From: Euptelea pleiosperma
Lineage: Eukaryota; Streptophyta; Magnoliopsida; Ranunculales; Eupteleaceae
DNA length: 64,000 bases
Direction of reading: 5' to 3'
Assembly (NCBI GenBank): GCA_035048495.1
Contig: CM068546.1
Location: 10,280,435 to 10,344,434, forward strand
The notes beneath the pieces were generated by a model. It did not search any database. It had not been told where the DNA came from and saw only the letters and a list, made by a program, of their open reading frames with translations. Every line of letters begins with the position of its first letter. Position 1 is the first letter of the stretch. Below are positions 1 to 42,234 of the stretch, piece by piece. Both the position numbers and the translations under genes were made by a program.

Positions 1-3000
1 TTCGTCTTGGAGCTGCTGCAGTAAAGATACCAGAAGTGTTGCTCCAAAGTTATCTCCGGTTGCAACCAACTCTGCAATTGCATGTATGTCTATCATATGA
101 TTGTTATTTCCATGTACAATGATATGGGTCCCATTTGTGCTCTTCAACCTGCAGAAGTTCAGTATCTGGTTGGACAAGGCCCTGCTGATCTTCTCTTGTT
201 GAAACAACCATTTCAGTGCCACTGGGTGAATTCTTGCGGAAAGCAAATTCCACTCTTTTTCGACTACTAGATGGAACAGGAGCTTTTCAGCCTCTGGACT
301 ATAGGGGATCTGGTAGCTCATCTTGGCTGCACCCCTAAATAGGCCATATAGATGCACCAATTGCATCAACGTCATGGAATCAGCAACCTCACATAGGAAA
401 TTGCTACTGTTGACAAGAATATATTGCTCTAAAGAAGCCAACATCTGCTTATCTTCTGCAAGACTGGGGGAGGAATTAGAACTTTAAAGAATGTATTGCA
501 ATAATTATTAAAGAACCTAATAGAGCAAGCAGAGCATAATAAGGTTTCTAAGAGTTCCAGTACCTTTCATCATATAAAGAGCTTGTATATAGTATCAGCA
601 GAACTGCAGATTGACAGGAAATCAAGTCCAAATCATGGGAGCTCTTCTGCCCAAGCAGAAATAGCAAATCAAGAGGATCGGACGGGAGATACAGAGCCGC
701 ATCTCTGATGGGCTGCCCAGAGTCATGCTCTAAAACTCCATCCACAACTGAACTGAGCATCAGATACACTCTCCATTTCATCTTCTCTGTTGGAAATAAT
801 CCTAAGCATCCAAAGGACAAGCTGAACCAAGAGGAAGAAGCCAGAGTCTCTGCAAACTTCCTGGCATGGACATCAAATCCCTGAAGTAGTATTGAATGAA
901 ATGTCTCAAGTATTCCCAGGATGTTTTCCTCCTCTATTTCATCGACCACCCTTTTAAACCAAGGTAATAAATGAGTTCCACATACTTCTATAAGACTGCT
1001 CAATTCCATATTGTTTGACTTTGTGTTGGAGTTCTCTTCGTGAATGTATATGTATGCTTCTTTCAAAAGGTATAACGAGTACAAAAGAAGGTTTGGAGAT
1101 TCTGAGGGGCCACAAAGACAAGATAAGACTGCATATCTTGATGCTTCTTGAACTGATGCTGGTAGAGCTGGGATCCCACAAGAAGATGGAGATTTCAGGA
1201 CAGCTACAAAGATTGAGCAGGCCATGGTGAAGGCTTCTGGAAGCATGCCCATCTCGCCACTGGTATGTCTTCTAAACATCCCTGCCAAGACCACAGCCAA
1301 CTCTTCTACTTGAGACCTTGATACTATTCCAGGGCAGTTGGATATGCAGCTCAAAGTAAGCTTTAATGCATGAGATTGAGCTGGATGAAAAGGCACTTCA
1401 GCTACGTAACGCAGAACAGGAACCAGAGTCGAGAACCCAATAGCAAGCCTTTGGCAGAAGGCTTGCTCAGCTGCTGATAAAAGAACCAGAACCCTGAGGC
1501 AGGAACTGACCGGAGAATCCTTATGACCTGCCCATTTACTGACAATTTCAGTAGTCTATGGCTGAAGAGTTTGCCGAGTAAAAAAGAATGACCTCTAGTG
1601 TTTTAAATTCTACCAAAATTTTCAAGAAAATCTATAATCAAAAGGATGAGCTTTAGAGTTTTAAATTCTTCCAAAATTATTGAGAAAATCTGAAGGTAGA
1701 AAATAGGCATGCATGGGGCCACTAGTCACGTATACCAAAACTTGCTCTTATTGGATGTTCGTAACCATCAAATCTAGTTCATTCTTTTGGGCAGTTAAAA
1801 AAGTTACGGAGTAACAGTCCAGAAAGAAAGGTAGGTTTGTTGGTTAGGATAATCTGATTGGGTCAATTGGATGAGGGTTGACCCATCAAATGGTGTGTCC
1901 CCAATCCTTGAAGGCATCATCTCTAATGTTAACTGTACTTAAAAAGTCTACCCTAATACCTTGTGTTTCCTTATTATAGTGCAAGCTTACTTACCTGACA
2001 ATCTCAATATTTCGAACACATAATCGGCAATGCTTTCTTCAACCAGAACTTCGATGTGTTTGATTGCGCTGCCTTCCCATGACAAGCAATAAAAGATCAA
2101 GTCTAGTGTGCCAATCTGGACTTGGGTATCAAAAGAAAGAAGAGGGCCTTTAATGGCCTCAGCAAACAAGACGATCATAGGAGTACTATCGGTTGCGAGT
2201 TCTGCTGCTTGCATGAAGTCATCTTCTTCTGTGGGATTCCTGATGGTTTGGTCATTTGCGAATGAGCTCTCGAAGTACCCCTTTTGAGCTAACACCGTCA
2301 GCAGCGCTGAGGTAAACATTGGCAATTGTTACTCAGGAAGAGAAAGTAAGAGTGCAGTTTGAAAATTACAACCCCAATTGAGTTTTCATTCCATTCCATA
2401 AGCACAGTAGCAGGACAAGGGGCATTTCTGGCCGTTAAAACCATGAATAACAGCATTACTATAACCGTCTTGAGTTGTACACTGTTACATTGTATATGTA
2501 ATTAACACCCATAATATACTATGTTGCATCGTTCTTCTGGGCAATGTACCCGTATCAAACATGTTTCAGAGTCTGACAGAAACGGATTTGGTTGTTTTGC
2601 TTTCAAATTTTGTTTTGTATTTTCTTTCCTAACTTGTAAAATATTAATCAAAATTGTCATAGGTTGTAAGTTCCAAGTTCCACCATTTACAATGCAACTT
2701 ATATAACATTACTTTAAATGTATATATTCTCATCAATAAGTATATGATACAAATTATAAGATATCACATTATCCACTATTATCTTTATTATTATGTTGAC
2801 AACAATTATTTGTTTTTACATTATTTAAAGATACTACCGAGTCCACGAATCCTTTTTTTTTTCAAGGTTTTTCGAATCAGACACTGCACCTGTGTCGGAT
2901 TCTAAGTTTCTAACACCATGTATCGACACAGCATAGATACCAGCCGTTAGTACTTGTTATCCCTGTTATATTTATTAATAATGTCTGTTATCTCAACATT

Positions 3001-6000
3001 TTATGATGATAATGTTTTTAATATCAATTTCGTGTTATTTTACCGTCAATTTTTCGGTGCGCCTAGGAGCCTTCATGTATCATGTACGAACAGTTACTAA
3101 CATCAATGAAAAACATTACTAGCATCAACAAAAATAGTTACATTCTTTTCTTTTCTTTTTCTTTTTTTTTTTTTTTTTTATTTTTAAGCCATTTTTTTTT
3201 AATACTTAAGAATCTTGCATTTGAGATTCTTTCATAAAAAGTTATTATGGCTTGTATTCCTCATAAAAGTTACTACCACAGGAAATGTCGAAAGGAGTCG
3301 ATCCGACACAAATGAACTGTCTATACTGTCGATTTCGTGCACCTGGCACCCAAGAAAAGCCTTTTTTTATTATCTTTTCAAAATGAAGTGCAGAGTAATA
3401 TAGTAACATTAGATTTAATAAATATTGAAAGACGTACAGAAAAGGAAAAAAAAGGGTACCCACCATTGTAACAAATAAAAGTCAAGGTCTACTACCATGG
3501 CCCCTTTGTTTTCACAGGAAAAAAAATTGCTTGGTGGGCCACAAATCATATTTGATGCCTGAGTTTTAAAAAATTATCACGTGGACCACATCGGCCTCAC
3601 ACCCATGCAAGAAAGCTGACTTACGGGATAACTTTTAGGTAGGTTAAAGTTCAAAAAAATTTAAACTTTTTTTTTATATGGGTATGGGTCCACGTGGCAT
3701 CATTTTAAACCCACAATGGAATTCACAAATCTAATTTTGAGCCGTTTCTGATCAAAATTTTGATGCAGAAGTCCCTGAAAAATTGCTATGTAGTCTCTTT
3801 CATGCCCACTGGTTCCCTGAAATCAATGTGATTAGTGATTTCTAGCCGTAGGAAATGGGAATCGGGCACTTTCTCATCATGGGCTCCATGAACAGGACTA
3901 TGGATTGATTCCAAGCCCATGATAAAAAATGCTCAAATCCAATGGCCACAAAGCACCAATCACACTGACTTTTAGTTTGTGGGTCCACCAAGGTGTGGCC
4001 CAAACATTCAGTGTGTCAGTGGGCCCGAAAGTGTGTACTACCTGCGACTTCTGCATCAAAACTTTGATACAGAAGCCCCTTTTTTTGTTGTCTAGGACCT
4101 TGCTTACTATGACTCAGTAATGATAACTCGAACGAGTTCTAAGTCATACTTGATCGTGATTGACGATACCTATAACTACAAGAAATGAAGTAAAAAAGTA
4201 GAGAGACCTATACAATTCATGCGGACTTCGTCGCTTTGGGTCTTCATGAGGGCTTCCAGAGATAGATACAAGAGCTTGGGGCAGAAGGCGAGTACTAAAT
4301 CATCAGCATCCTCACCATTGCCACCAGAGCTTTGGAGGATAGATAATTTATACAGTACAAACAGAATCTCTCCACGGATCTCTTCGCTGTAGTCGATAGA
4401 AAGAAGAAAAAAAATGGTAAAATATAATTTGCATATATGGCTAGATGTATAGTTTGTTTATAGTGTTTCTGTCACCTTGGCAACTGAAGACCAGAGACAA
4501 GGTTGGAAATAAGGGCTCCTTTGTCTTTGATGTTGGTGGAGGGATCGTCAGTCTGACGATTCAAGAGTACCCCCAAGCAGTGAAGCTGCATTTGAAGGAG
4601 AGAGCAGTGCATTATTATTAAGCAATATTGATCATAGAAGGCATAGTTAGCAATTCGGAGTGTGGCGAAAATATGGTATGGAAAATGTTAAGAGTACAAT
4701 TTGGGTTTGTCATTTAAAATTGTGTTAAAATCATTCGGCAAAAATAAAATATTGACAATTTTTTGTGGGTGGCATTATTTGTACACACCATTTCCCTATG
4801 TACACACACTTCTAATCTACACACATCATAAGTTGAAATAAATAAATAAATAACTGACGAAGAAGAGGAACCCACCACCACCGTCCTCTTCTTCTTCACT
4901 ACCCACCACCACAACCGCACCTCCACCACCGCCTTCTTTTTCTTCGACCACCGCCACCACAACCATTGCACCGCCACCACCAAGGCACCTCCATCATCAT
5001 CTCTCTCTCTCTCTTAAAAAACGGAGGTGCCTTGGTGGTGACGGCGGCGGTAGAAGAAGGCAGTGGTAGAGGTGCAGTTGTGGTAGTGGTGTGGTGGTGG
5101 TGAAGAAGAAGAGGACAATGGTGGTGGGTTCCTCTTCTTCATCAGTTTTTTTTTTTTTTCGTTATTGTAAATTATGATAATGGTATGTTCAACTAATGCC
5201 ACCCTTTTTCGTCTTATAAAATGATTTTTCACGTTCACAACTAAATAATCTGGAAAAGTGAATTATTCGACATGTTAAAAAAATCAAGAATTTTTCCGAA
5301 CCTTTGAATATGATGTTATTCGTTTTTCTGAATAATTCGTAGGATCGCGTATAATTCGTGAATAGCACGAAGAAGGCTCTTTCTGAGACCCAGTACTCTG
5401 TCATTGAGGTGGGCCAAATATCATACGGTCAGTGGTTTCTTAGTGTACCACGTGGCTCATACTGTAGTCTGTCATCAATGGACGTCTATCATCAAAGATT
5501 TATTCAAGAGGTAGTATTAGAGTAGAACTTTGATGACGAACCACAGTATGAGCCACGTGGCATACTTTTAGAAACAACTGACTGTATGGATGTTTGGGTC
5601 ATTCCTAGGTGGACTTACATGCAAAAAAAATCAGCCTGATTAGTGATTTCAAACCTTTCAATCTTTGTACCCCAAATAATGCTCAAATCAACGGTTAAAA
5701 TCAACCCATGAAAATGACCCCAATCCAACGCTTAGAAATCACTAATCAAGCTAATTTTTGGTCTGCAAGTCCACCTAGGATTGTACTAAACATGACCAGC
5801 GATCTCTAGGAGTGTACCACGTGGCTCATACTCTATACAGATCTCCCAAAATGCCAGGTGTCACTCTTTCGTGCCCTGACCCCATGGTTGTTTAGCTCAC
5901 ACCTTCATGGACTTGTACACCAAAATTCAACCTGATTGGTGATTTGCAGCCGTTGGATTTGAACATTTTTATCATGGGCTTCATGATCAAGCCCGTAATC

Positions 6001-6794
6001 GGTTATGAGCCTATGATGAAAAAGCTCAAATCCAACATCTAAAAAGTCACCAATCAGGCTATTTTTGGTGTAGGTCCACCAAGAGTTGGCCAAATGGGTT
6101 AGTGGGCCCCAAAAGAGTGCCACGTGGCAATTGGTACAGAAATCTGTATCAAAGTTTTTTCCGATCTCGCGGCAAATTTTGAACATCTGAAACTGGACCA
6201 AGCTCGAAATCGAAAAACGAAATGGAAATTAAAAAACAAGAACCGAATTTCACCACAATTTCTTCAATATGAATCGGAAAACAAGGAAAAATAGTAAAAT
6301 TGGAGGAATTTATCTACCGTGTATATCTGACGCCGACTCCATGCCAACGAACCAGATGAGAGGCGATCTGCGATCCGAGCGACGAGATCGCGAGAAACGG
6401 ATGGATCGTCGGAATCGGAGAGATGAGAGACGAGATCAATCGTCTGGCGAGCGATTGGCTCGTCGTCGAAGGTTGAGAGCACTTGAACGAGGGGAGAGAT
6501 GAGGAGGTGAGCGTGGAATGTGCGCAGGTTTCTGAGGAAGGTAGGGTGGGAGATAGCTTGGGAGAGCTGTGAGAGTGCGTAGGATACGTGTACGGAGGGT
6601 GAGCTGGGGTTCGAGATGAGGTTGCTGAAGCAGAGGAGGCAGATGCTTCCCCCCTCCGATGTCTCCAATCGCACAGAAGCTCTGTGGCCTTTTGAGCAGG
6701 AGGATCGTACATCCTCCGTACACGGATACGTATTCGAATACGAATACGCGTAATCATCTTCTTCTCCTCGCTCTGTTTCTCCACGGAAGAACAT
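1..6794 (-). CDS. PRD1: PRD1-like meiotic recombination initiation protein, 5' (N-terminal) part
   Basis: In Arabidopsis, PRD1 is a nuclear factor needed with SPO11 to form meiotic double-strand breaks. Six coding exons are inferred from GT-AG junctions with matching phases: 6318-6794, 4476-4585, 4208-4386, 1995-2306, 564-1527 and 1-463, the last running off the window. They join to 835 open codons; the Arabidopsis protein is about 1,300 residues, so the C-terminal part is missing here. Recognisable segments, from memory of the family, are the Cys/His-rich start (CSKGHRASVRLETSEGGSIC), FAEAIKGPLLS in exon 4, GMFRRHTSGEMGMLPE in exon 5 and ASLEQYILVN in exon 6. The first in-frame ATG is at 6794 and gives an MFF start like the Arabidopsis protein. 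No internal stop was seen. Introns of 1732 bp (intron 1) and 1901 bp (intron 3) carry MITEs. Exon borders are by eye. Confidence 0.93.
2307..3750. other. PRD1 intron 3, distal part, AT-rich
   Basis: No coding or complete mobile element was recognised. A C/T-rich and T-rich tract lies at about 3143-3200. A short stretch at about 2850-2955 carries the GTGTCGGA/TCGACACA words seen in the dispersed repeat near 11.3 and 38.3 kb, so it may be an old fragment of that family. Confidence 0.4.
3751..4066. mobile_element. MITE in PRD1 intron 3
   Basis: The ends are inverted copies of each other, sharing TTTTGATGCAGAAGTC. The interior has the inverted-repeat layout of this window's commonest MITE family: a 'TGATTAGTGATTTCTAGCCG' type arm and an opposing arm before 'GTGGGTCCACCAAGG'. 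It encodes nothing. The superfamily was not determined. Confidence 0.7.
4760..5212. mobile_element. Fold-back element with CCACCA/GAAGAA low-complexity arms (PRD1 intron 1)
   Basis: A large hairpin. The outer arms share GGGTGGCATTA and the inner arms are complementary runs of GAAGAAGAGGAACCCACCAC and GGAGGTGCCTTGGTGGTG type, meeting at a CT run near 5000-5015. Low-complexity reading frames here (Pro/His/Ser-rich one way, Val/Trp-rich the other) come from the repeat and are not genes. The symmetry and matching ends suggest a non-autonomous fold-back transposon. No target-site duplication could be fixed. Confidence 0.65.
5213..5526. repeat. AT-rich sequence followed by one MITE arm
   Basis: The segment at 5220-5380 is rich in AATTCG-type words (GAATTATTCG, AATAATTCG), resembling the AATTCG-rich insert near 28.1-28.6 kb. 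From about 5405 comes a right arm of the common MITE family (GTACCACGTGGCTCATACTG) with no matching left arm, so it is a truncated copy. Confidence 0.45.
5527..5842. mobile_element. MITE with G-box-bearing arms (PRD1 intron 1)
   Basis: An inverted-repeat element. The left arm has GCCACGTGGC at 5552-5561 and 'CTGATTAGTGATTT'; the right arm mirrors this with 'AAATCACTAATCAAGC' and ACCACGTGGCTCATACTCT. It is non-coding and belongs to the same family as the copies at 40.7-43.7 and 58.3 kb. Confidence 0.75.
5836..6158. mobile_element. Second MITE, abutting the previous copy
   Basis: Its arms pair around about 6000 (GATTGGTGATTTGCAGCCGT against AAAAGTCACCAATCAGGC) and it ends with GCCACGTGGC at 6119-6128. 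It lies head-to-tail against the 5527-5842 copy, about 160 bp from the donor site of PRD1 exon 1. Confidence 0.7.
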
Positions 6795-6831
6795 TTTCCC
6801 TCTAGTGCTCTGCTTCAAACTGTAGAGACTA

Positions 6832-6851
6832 GAGAGAGAGAGAGAGAGAGG
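6832..6851. repeat. GA microsatellite just upstream of the PRD1 start
   Basis: An uninterrupted AG run lies about 40 bp upstream of the PRD1 ATG. On the coding strand it reads as CT repeats in the likely 5' UTR or core promoter, a common arrangement in plant genes. Confidence 0.7.
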
Positions 6852-6889
6852 CTACTTTAGAATTTAATTCTGTGGTATAAATAATGGTC

Positions 6890-7600
6890 AGGATGTAACA
6901 AGCTGTAGCTCACGCCTTTAGCACCATTTTTATTACTCACTGCTGCCATGAGCCACAGACCGCATGGATGTTTAGCCCACTCCTCGGTAGACATTCATAC
7001 CAAAAATCAGCTTGTTTGATGATCTTTAGCCGTTTGTTTTAGTATAAAAAAAAATGATTGAATCCAACGGCTATAATCACTCCTTACAAGTACTTAAATC
7101 TAATGGCTAGAGATTACCAATCAGGGTGATTTTGGTGTCCAAGGGGTGAGATAAACATCCATGCGGTCAGGGGTCTAATGGCAACAGTGAGTAACAAAAA
7201 AGCAAAAAGATGTAACAAGGTATACCTCAAGCTTTTGGGTGTGAGGTAGCACGTTTTTTGTTACTCACCGCTGCCTTCTGGGCCAACTGACCGCATGGAT
7301 GTTTATCTCACCCCTTGGTGGATACACACCGAAAATCACCATGATCGGTAATCTCTAACCATTAGATTTTAGTACTTTTAAGGTATGATTATAGCCATTC
7401 GATCCAACCATTTTTTTTAGTACTAAAACCAACGGCTAAACATCATCAAACAAGCTAAGTTTTTCTTATGAATGTCTATTAAGGGGTGGACTAAACATCC
7501 AATGGCAGCTGTAACAAAAATCGTGCTTCCTCATGCCGAAAAGCTTGAGGTATACCTTGTTACAACCCTGACAAAAAGCGTGAGCTACAGCTTGTTACAT
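6890..7600. mobile_element. Nested pair of MITEs with hAT-like ends, upstream of PRD1
   Basis: The outer element starts with TGTAACAAGCTGTAGCTCAC (6895) and ends with its inverted copy by 7598. An inner copy starts TGTAACAAGGTATACC near 7209 and ends with the inverted copy near 7565. The sequence beside the inner element, CAAAAAG, occurs on both sides, consistent with a 7-8 bp target-site duplication. The outer arm and the inner element are also inverted copies of each other, so the whole block can fold. Ends resembling CAGGRTTGTAACAAG and the duplication length suggest a hAT-type MITE. Confidence 0.65.
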
Positions 7601-8234
7601 CGCAACTACAGTACTATGATCTGGTGATACTGTATGGTGCTGCTATGTGAGTCCACATCCTTCAGTCCAATCAGACCATGTAAGAATTCACGTGGGCCGA
7701 AAATGGAAGCACAAGTCTTAATAGATATGGACCGGACTTTGCCCTGGGAAAAGTAAGCCCAGTGATCGCCCATTTATTTGACGGACCTTAAATGTAGGGC
7801 AGGAAATGCCCGAGCACAGTTAGAAGAGTGCAGCCCAAACCGGACCCATTTTCAATTTTGGACTCAGCTCGAGCCTGTGAACAGCCTATGCTTGATCTCC
7901 TAAGTTGAAATAGAGCACTTTTGCATGTTAAATCCAACACTACACTTGTTTAATAAGGGAATTTTCGATACCCCGTCAATTTCTCTCCTCTCCTCTCCTC
8001 TCCTCTCTCTCTTATTTCCCCTCCATAATTTCTGAAATTTTCTAATTAGCCCGTGGGCCCACGAAATCTGTAGAAGATATAGAATACAACCCTAGAATCT
8101 TTTAGGTATTCTCCTTTTTGCTTTTTCAATAGTCTCCCTTGCTTTCTCCCATGCTAACGGTTTTGAATTTTAGAGGGGATGAGTAGAAATAGAAAGGGGT
8201 TAATTAGAGAAACAAATGGGGTAAAGTTGATCCC
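7601..8234. other. Intergenic sequence without recognised genes
   Basis: No coding, RNA or mobile element recognised. A TCTCC/TCTCT microsatellite lies at about 7983-8012. Confidence 0.5.
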
Positions 8235-8460
8235 TCACTTGCAAGAGCGCCATGTAGCACTCTTCTGGGTCCACTGACCCATGAATATTTAGCTCACCAC
8301 TTCCTGAAATCAACCTGATTGGTGAGTTCTAGCCATTGGATTCGAGCAATTTTCACGGGGTGAATTTTATCCCCTTCACTACTCAATCCCAACAGCTAGA
8401 AATCACCAGCCAGGCTAACTTTTGGTGTGTATGTCCAAGGAGAGATGAGCTAAACATTTA
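8235..8460. mobile_element. MITE, diverged
   Basis: It shows the family layout: GCCATGTAGCACTCTTCTGG, 'GATTGGTGAGTTCTAGCC', a centre, then 'AGCTAGAAATCACCAGCC' and a closing arm with GAGATGAGCTAAACAT. The ends are too diverged to give a target-site duplication. Confidence 0.6.
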
Positions 8461-8921
8461 TAGGGTTTATTTTCAAATTTTTCAAGCTGTACGACCCAAG
8501 GTTTAGAAGAGGGCATATAACGGTATAACGGACTGGGGACGTTACCCTTTCTTCTGTTAAAACAGCCGTTAAAATGAATTGGAATGAACAGGTTAAAAAT
8601 GGGAAAATAACAGAAAAAATGGATAAATGAATTTGAATTTCAAAATTTTAAGAACAAAAAAACAACAGAAAATAACGTCATTTTTTTCAGATTGGCCTAA
8701 TCCTACTCGGTCTTGGGCCTTCTCAGTACGTCTCACATGAGACAACCCCCTGATCGACCTTGATTGCCCGAAGCAAGCATTGTTCACACCAATCCCCAGC
8801 TCAATTGCAAATAGTACTGTTTGGATTAAATCCCACTAGCAATGTTACATTTGTCACCAAACACACCCTTCAAGGATGTTTCGATACAGGTTAGATTAGC
8901 CAGTCAGGCTTAACCATGTAC

Positions 8922-9065
8922 AAGGCCTTTAACATCTTGTTTGGATGCAGGGATTTGAAGCTATGGGTTCCCACGCAACCCACAACCTTGTTCAAGGCCT
9001 TTATCATCCTGTTTGGATAAAGAGGTTTAAAGCATTGGTTCCCACTCAACCCACTCTTTTTAAGA
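8922..9065. repeat. 72-bp tandem duplication
   Basis: Two adjacent diverged copies begin AAGGCCTTTAACATC (8922) and AAGGCCTTTATCATC (8994). Each contains TGTTTGGAT and GGTTCCCAC. It is non-coding. Confidence 0.7.
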
Positions 9066-9999
9066 ATTAACTGGCTTTCCGACACTACAGTATTCGGAAT
9101 GGGGTAGTGCTAAACAAAGTTCAAGTTTAGGGGAAAATCCATATTCTCCGGAATCAGGCCAGAGAGAGAAACATGAACTAGGGTAGGGTAGGTTAGGGCA
9201 CACCCTGCATCCAAAAAGCACTCCATTTCTACTTCACAACCATGCGGTAGACAACCAAACCAAAGCACTGAAACCGTAATGGAAATGTCAGTGAACCAGC
9301 ATCCAAATCAAGCCAACCTAAACACTGGCCTACTGAATTGCTTATTACCCGGCAATTCCGATTGAATTAAAACTACAAAGTCGCAGAAGATTTCTCTTCC
9401 CTGTCAAGGAACAGGATCATACAACATGACTTGAAAATTCTTATCAATGAATCTGTGCAAGAAATATAGGCTGTTCCAAAAATAAACACGTACGAGAGAC
9501 GAGTAGTATTGAAGAGACAAAAATGAAACAGAAATGATTGAAGATCTTTTCAACCTAAGAGCTTAAACCCCTCTAGTATATAAGCTTAAATTCAGATACA
9601 CAACATATATATTTCTCCTTTGGCTGACTTACAATAAAAAAAAAACCAAAAAAAAAAAAAAAATCACAGCCAACTAGATTACCGCCCTATCTGACAGTTC
9701 CCACTGCTGCAGCAGCCGAGCTACCAACTTACACTAGATTCTCCTTTCCTTCCAAAGAACTCAAAAGCACCTGCCTTGCATTGGTATTATTCTCGCAAGG
9801 AGGCCAATATCTCTCAACATCCAAAAGAATGATATGCATGTGTCCTTATTTTCAAATAATGTAGGGACTGGCCTCTGATTTGAAGAACAGAAAGAAAGGA
9901 AAAAAAGAGAACAGAGAAGAGGAGATAACGAACTCACACTTGGAGAATTCCAGCACACTAAGAAGCCGAAGAAAATTGCCAACACCCTAATTCTTGCAC
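9066..9999. other. Intergenic sequence and probable SEC23 3' UTR
   Basis: The few hundred bases below the SEC23 stop codon should hold its 3' UTR, including the A-rich run at 9635-9662 (T-rich on the gene strand). I could not pick a poly(A) site. No other gene recognised. Confidence 0.4.
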
Positions 10000-40477
<30,478 letters not shown>

Positions 40478-40734
40478 CTCTTCTTCGGCTTCTTGTTCTT
40501 CTGTTCCTTCCTCTTCTTCTCCTTCTTGTTTGGTGGGGTTGGCGATGTAATTAGGGTTTTCTGTTTTTTTTTCGGGTTTTTTTTTTTTTTTCGGAGGGAG
40601 AGAGGGCGACCCCTTGACGGAGATGGAGCAGGGGTCACCGGTTACTAGGGAAGAAATGGAGGAGAAGGAAGCTTTGACAGTTTGACTTTTGCATGCCTTG
40701 GGAGATGTATATTAGCGTGTCGTTGTTTTATGTG

Positions 40735-41075
40735 GAGTAAAACTTGCTTGACCAGCGACGGTCAGATAAGCCCAGACCGCCCACAATATGAGCCATGTGG
40801 CACATTTTTAGAGGACACTGACCGTATGGATGTTTGGCCAATCCCTAGGTGGAGCTCTAAACCAAAAATCAACCTGATTAGTGATTTCAAACCTTTCGAT
40901 TCTTGTACCCCAAAAAATGCTCAAATTCGCACGGTTAAAATCAACCCATGAAAATGACTCCAATCCGACGAAATCACTAATCAGTTTAATTTTAGGTTTG
41001 TAGGTCCAGAATCTACCACGTGGCTCATATTGCGGTGACGGTCACTGACCGACGGTCAGGCAAGTTTTACTTGTG
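40735..41075. mobile_element. MITE with TTATGTG flanks, about 260 bp upstream of SEC23
   Basis: Inverted ends: GAGTAAAACTTGCTTGACC on the left and GGTCAGGCAAGTTTTACTT on the right. TTATGTG occurs immediately outside both ends (40728-40734 and 41076-41082). Inner arms carry GCCATGTGGCAC and ACCACGTGGCTC and the family's 'CTGATTAGTGATTTC' stretch. Its position makes it part of the likely SEC23 promoter region. Confidence 0.75.
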
Positions 41076-41167
41076 TTATGTGTGCTCCGATTTTCCCTCA
41101 TTCCTTTCGAATAAATCTTTAATGACGGCATGTCCGTCATCAACGGACCCATGATGAGCCACGTGTA

Positions 41168-42196
41168 GGGTCTGTTAGGTACGTGAGAAAAAGAGTTCCG
41201 ACGGTGAATATTTAGCCATGCGAATATTATCTTGGCTAAATATTTACTCATATCAATATTTAACAATGTTTGGTGCGTATATGAGCTAGCTCACTTCAGC
41301 TTACTTCATTTTCTTTCAATTTGAGTGGGTCCCACATATCAAAGTAAAGGCCTGTTTGGTAACGCACCGCGGCGGGCAAATAAAATATTTAGCCGCGCAA
41401 ATATTCGCCTGGCTGTGTTTGGCAGCCACCCGCCCTTGGCGAATATTTAGCCGGGCCCACGTATTTGCCCTCCGCGGCGGGAAAACATTTGGTCACCCCC
41501 CCCCCCTGTGAAAATATTTTCACGCCGATTATGCCTTGGTGAGAAAATTTTATTTTCTCACCGGAAAATCACTATTTTCAATAAAAATTAATTTTTTAAT
41601 ATATAAAAAAGATAAAAATAATTTTTTATTTTATTCTTTGACATAATATGTGGTTCCCGCACTGACCCAACCTATTTTTGACTTACTTTGATATGTGGGA
41701 CCCACTCAAATTGAAAGAAAATGAAGTAAGCTGAAGTGAGCTAGCTCGTACATGTACCAAACATTGTTAAATATTGCTATTAGCAAATATTTAGCCAAGA
41801 TAATATTCGCCTGGCTAAATATTCGCCATCGGAACTCTTTTTCTCACGTACCAAACAGGCCCTAAGTCAAAAATAGGTTGGGCGAGTGCGGGACCACATA
41901 TTATGTCAAAGGATGAAAAAAAAACTCATTTTTATTTTTTTATATATTAAAAATTTTAATTTTTATTGAAAATAGTGATTTTTCGGCGAGAAAATGAAAT
42001 TTTCTCACCAAGACATAATTGGCGTGCAAATATTTACACAAGGGGGAGGTGATCAAATGTTTTCCCGCAGCAGAGGGCAAATATGTGGGCCCGGCTAAAT
42101 ATTCACTAAGGGCAAGTGGCTGCCAAACGCACCCGGGCGAATATTAGCGCACGCAAATATTTTATTTCCCCTCCGCGGTGTGTTACCAAACAAGCC
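41168..42196 (+). mobile_element. Harbinger-type MITE (outer), split by a second copy
   Basis: It starts GGGTCTGTTAGGTACGTGAG and ends TGTGTTACCAAACAAGCC. Its sequence is interrupted at 41347 and continues at 41866 (GTCAAAAATAGGTTGGG), which is exactly what follows the same point in the inserted copy read backwards. A related copy lies at 59376. The outer target-site duplication is no longer clear. Confidence 0.8.
41348..41862 (-). mobile_element. Harbinger-type MITE (inner), 515 bp, TAA target-site duplication
   Basis: Ends AGGCCTGTTTGGTAACG and CGTACCAAACAGGCCC are inverted repeats. TAA flanks both sides (41345-41347 and 41863-41865), the preferred Harbinger/Tourist target. It is inverted relative to the outer copy and of the same family, with the same ordered segments (GCTAAATATTCGCC, GAGTGGGTCCCACATATC, TTTCTCACC). 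Confidence 0.88.
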
Positions 42197-42234
42197 GAGT
42201 AGCAAAAATTTGATGACAATAGCTGTCATTGAGG

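Noticed and set aside
1015..1230. Plus-strand reading frame opposite PRD1 exon 5
   Set aside because: It is the antisense shadow of a well-supported exon.
4714..5238. Low-complexity reading frames rich in Trp/Val or Pro/His/Ser
   Set aside because: They come from the CCACCA/GAAGAA hairpin repeat on either strand.
6269..6784. Arg-rich and Ser-rich frames overlapping PRD1 exon 1
   Set aside because: Other-frame and antisense shadows of exon 1.
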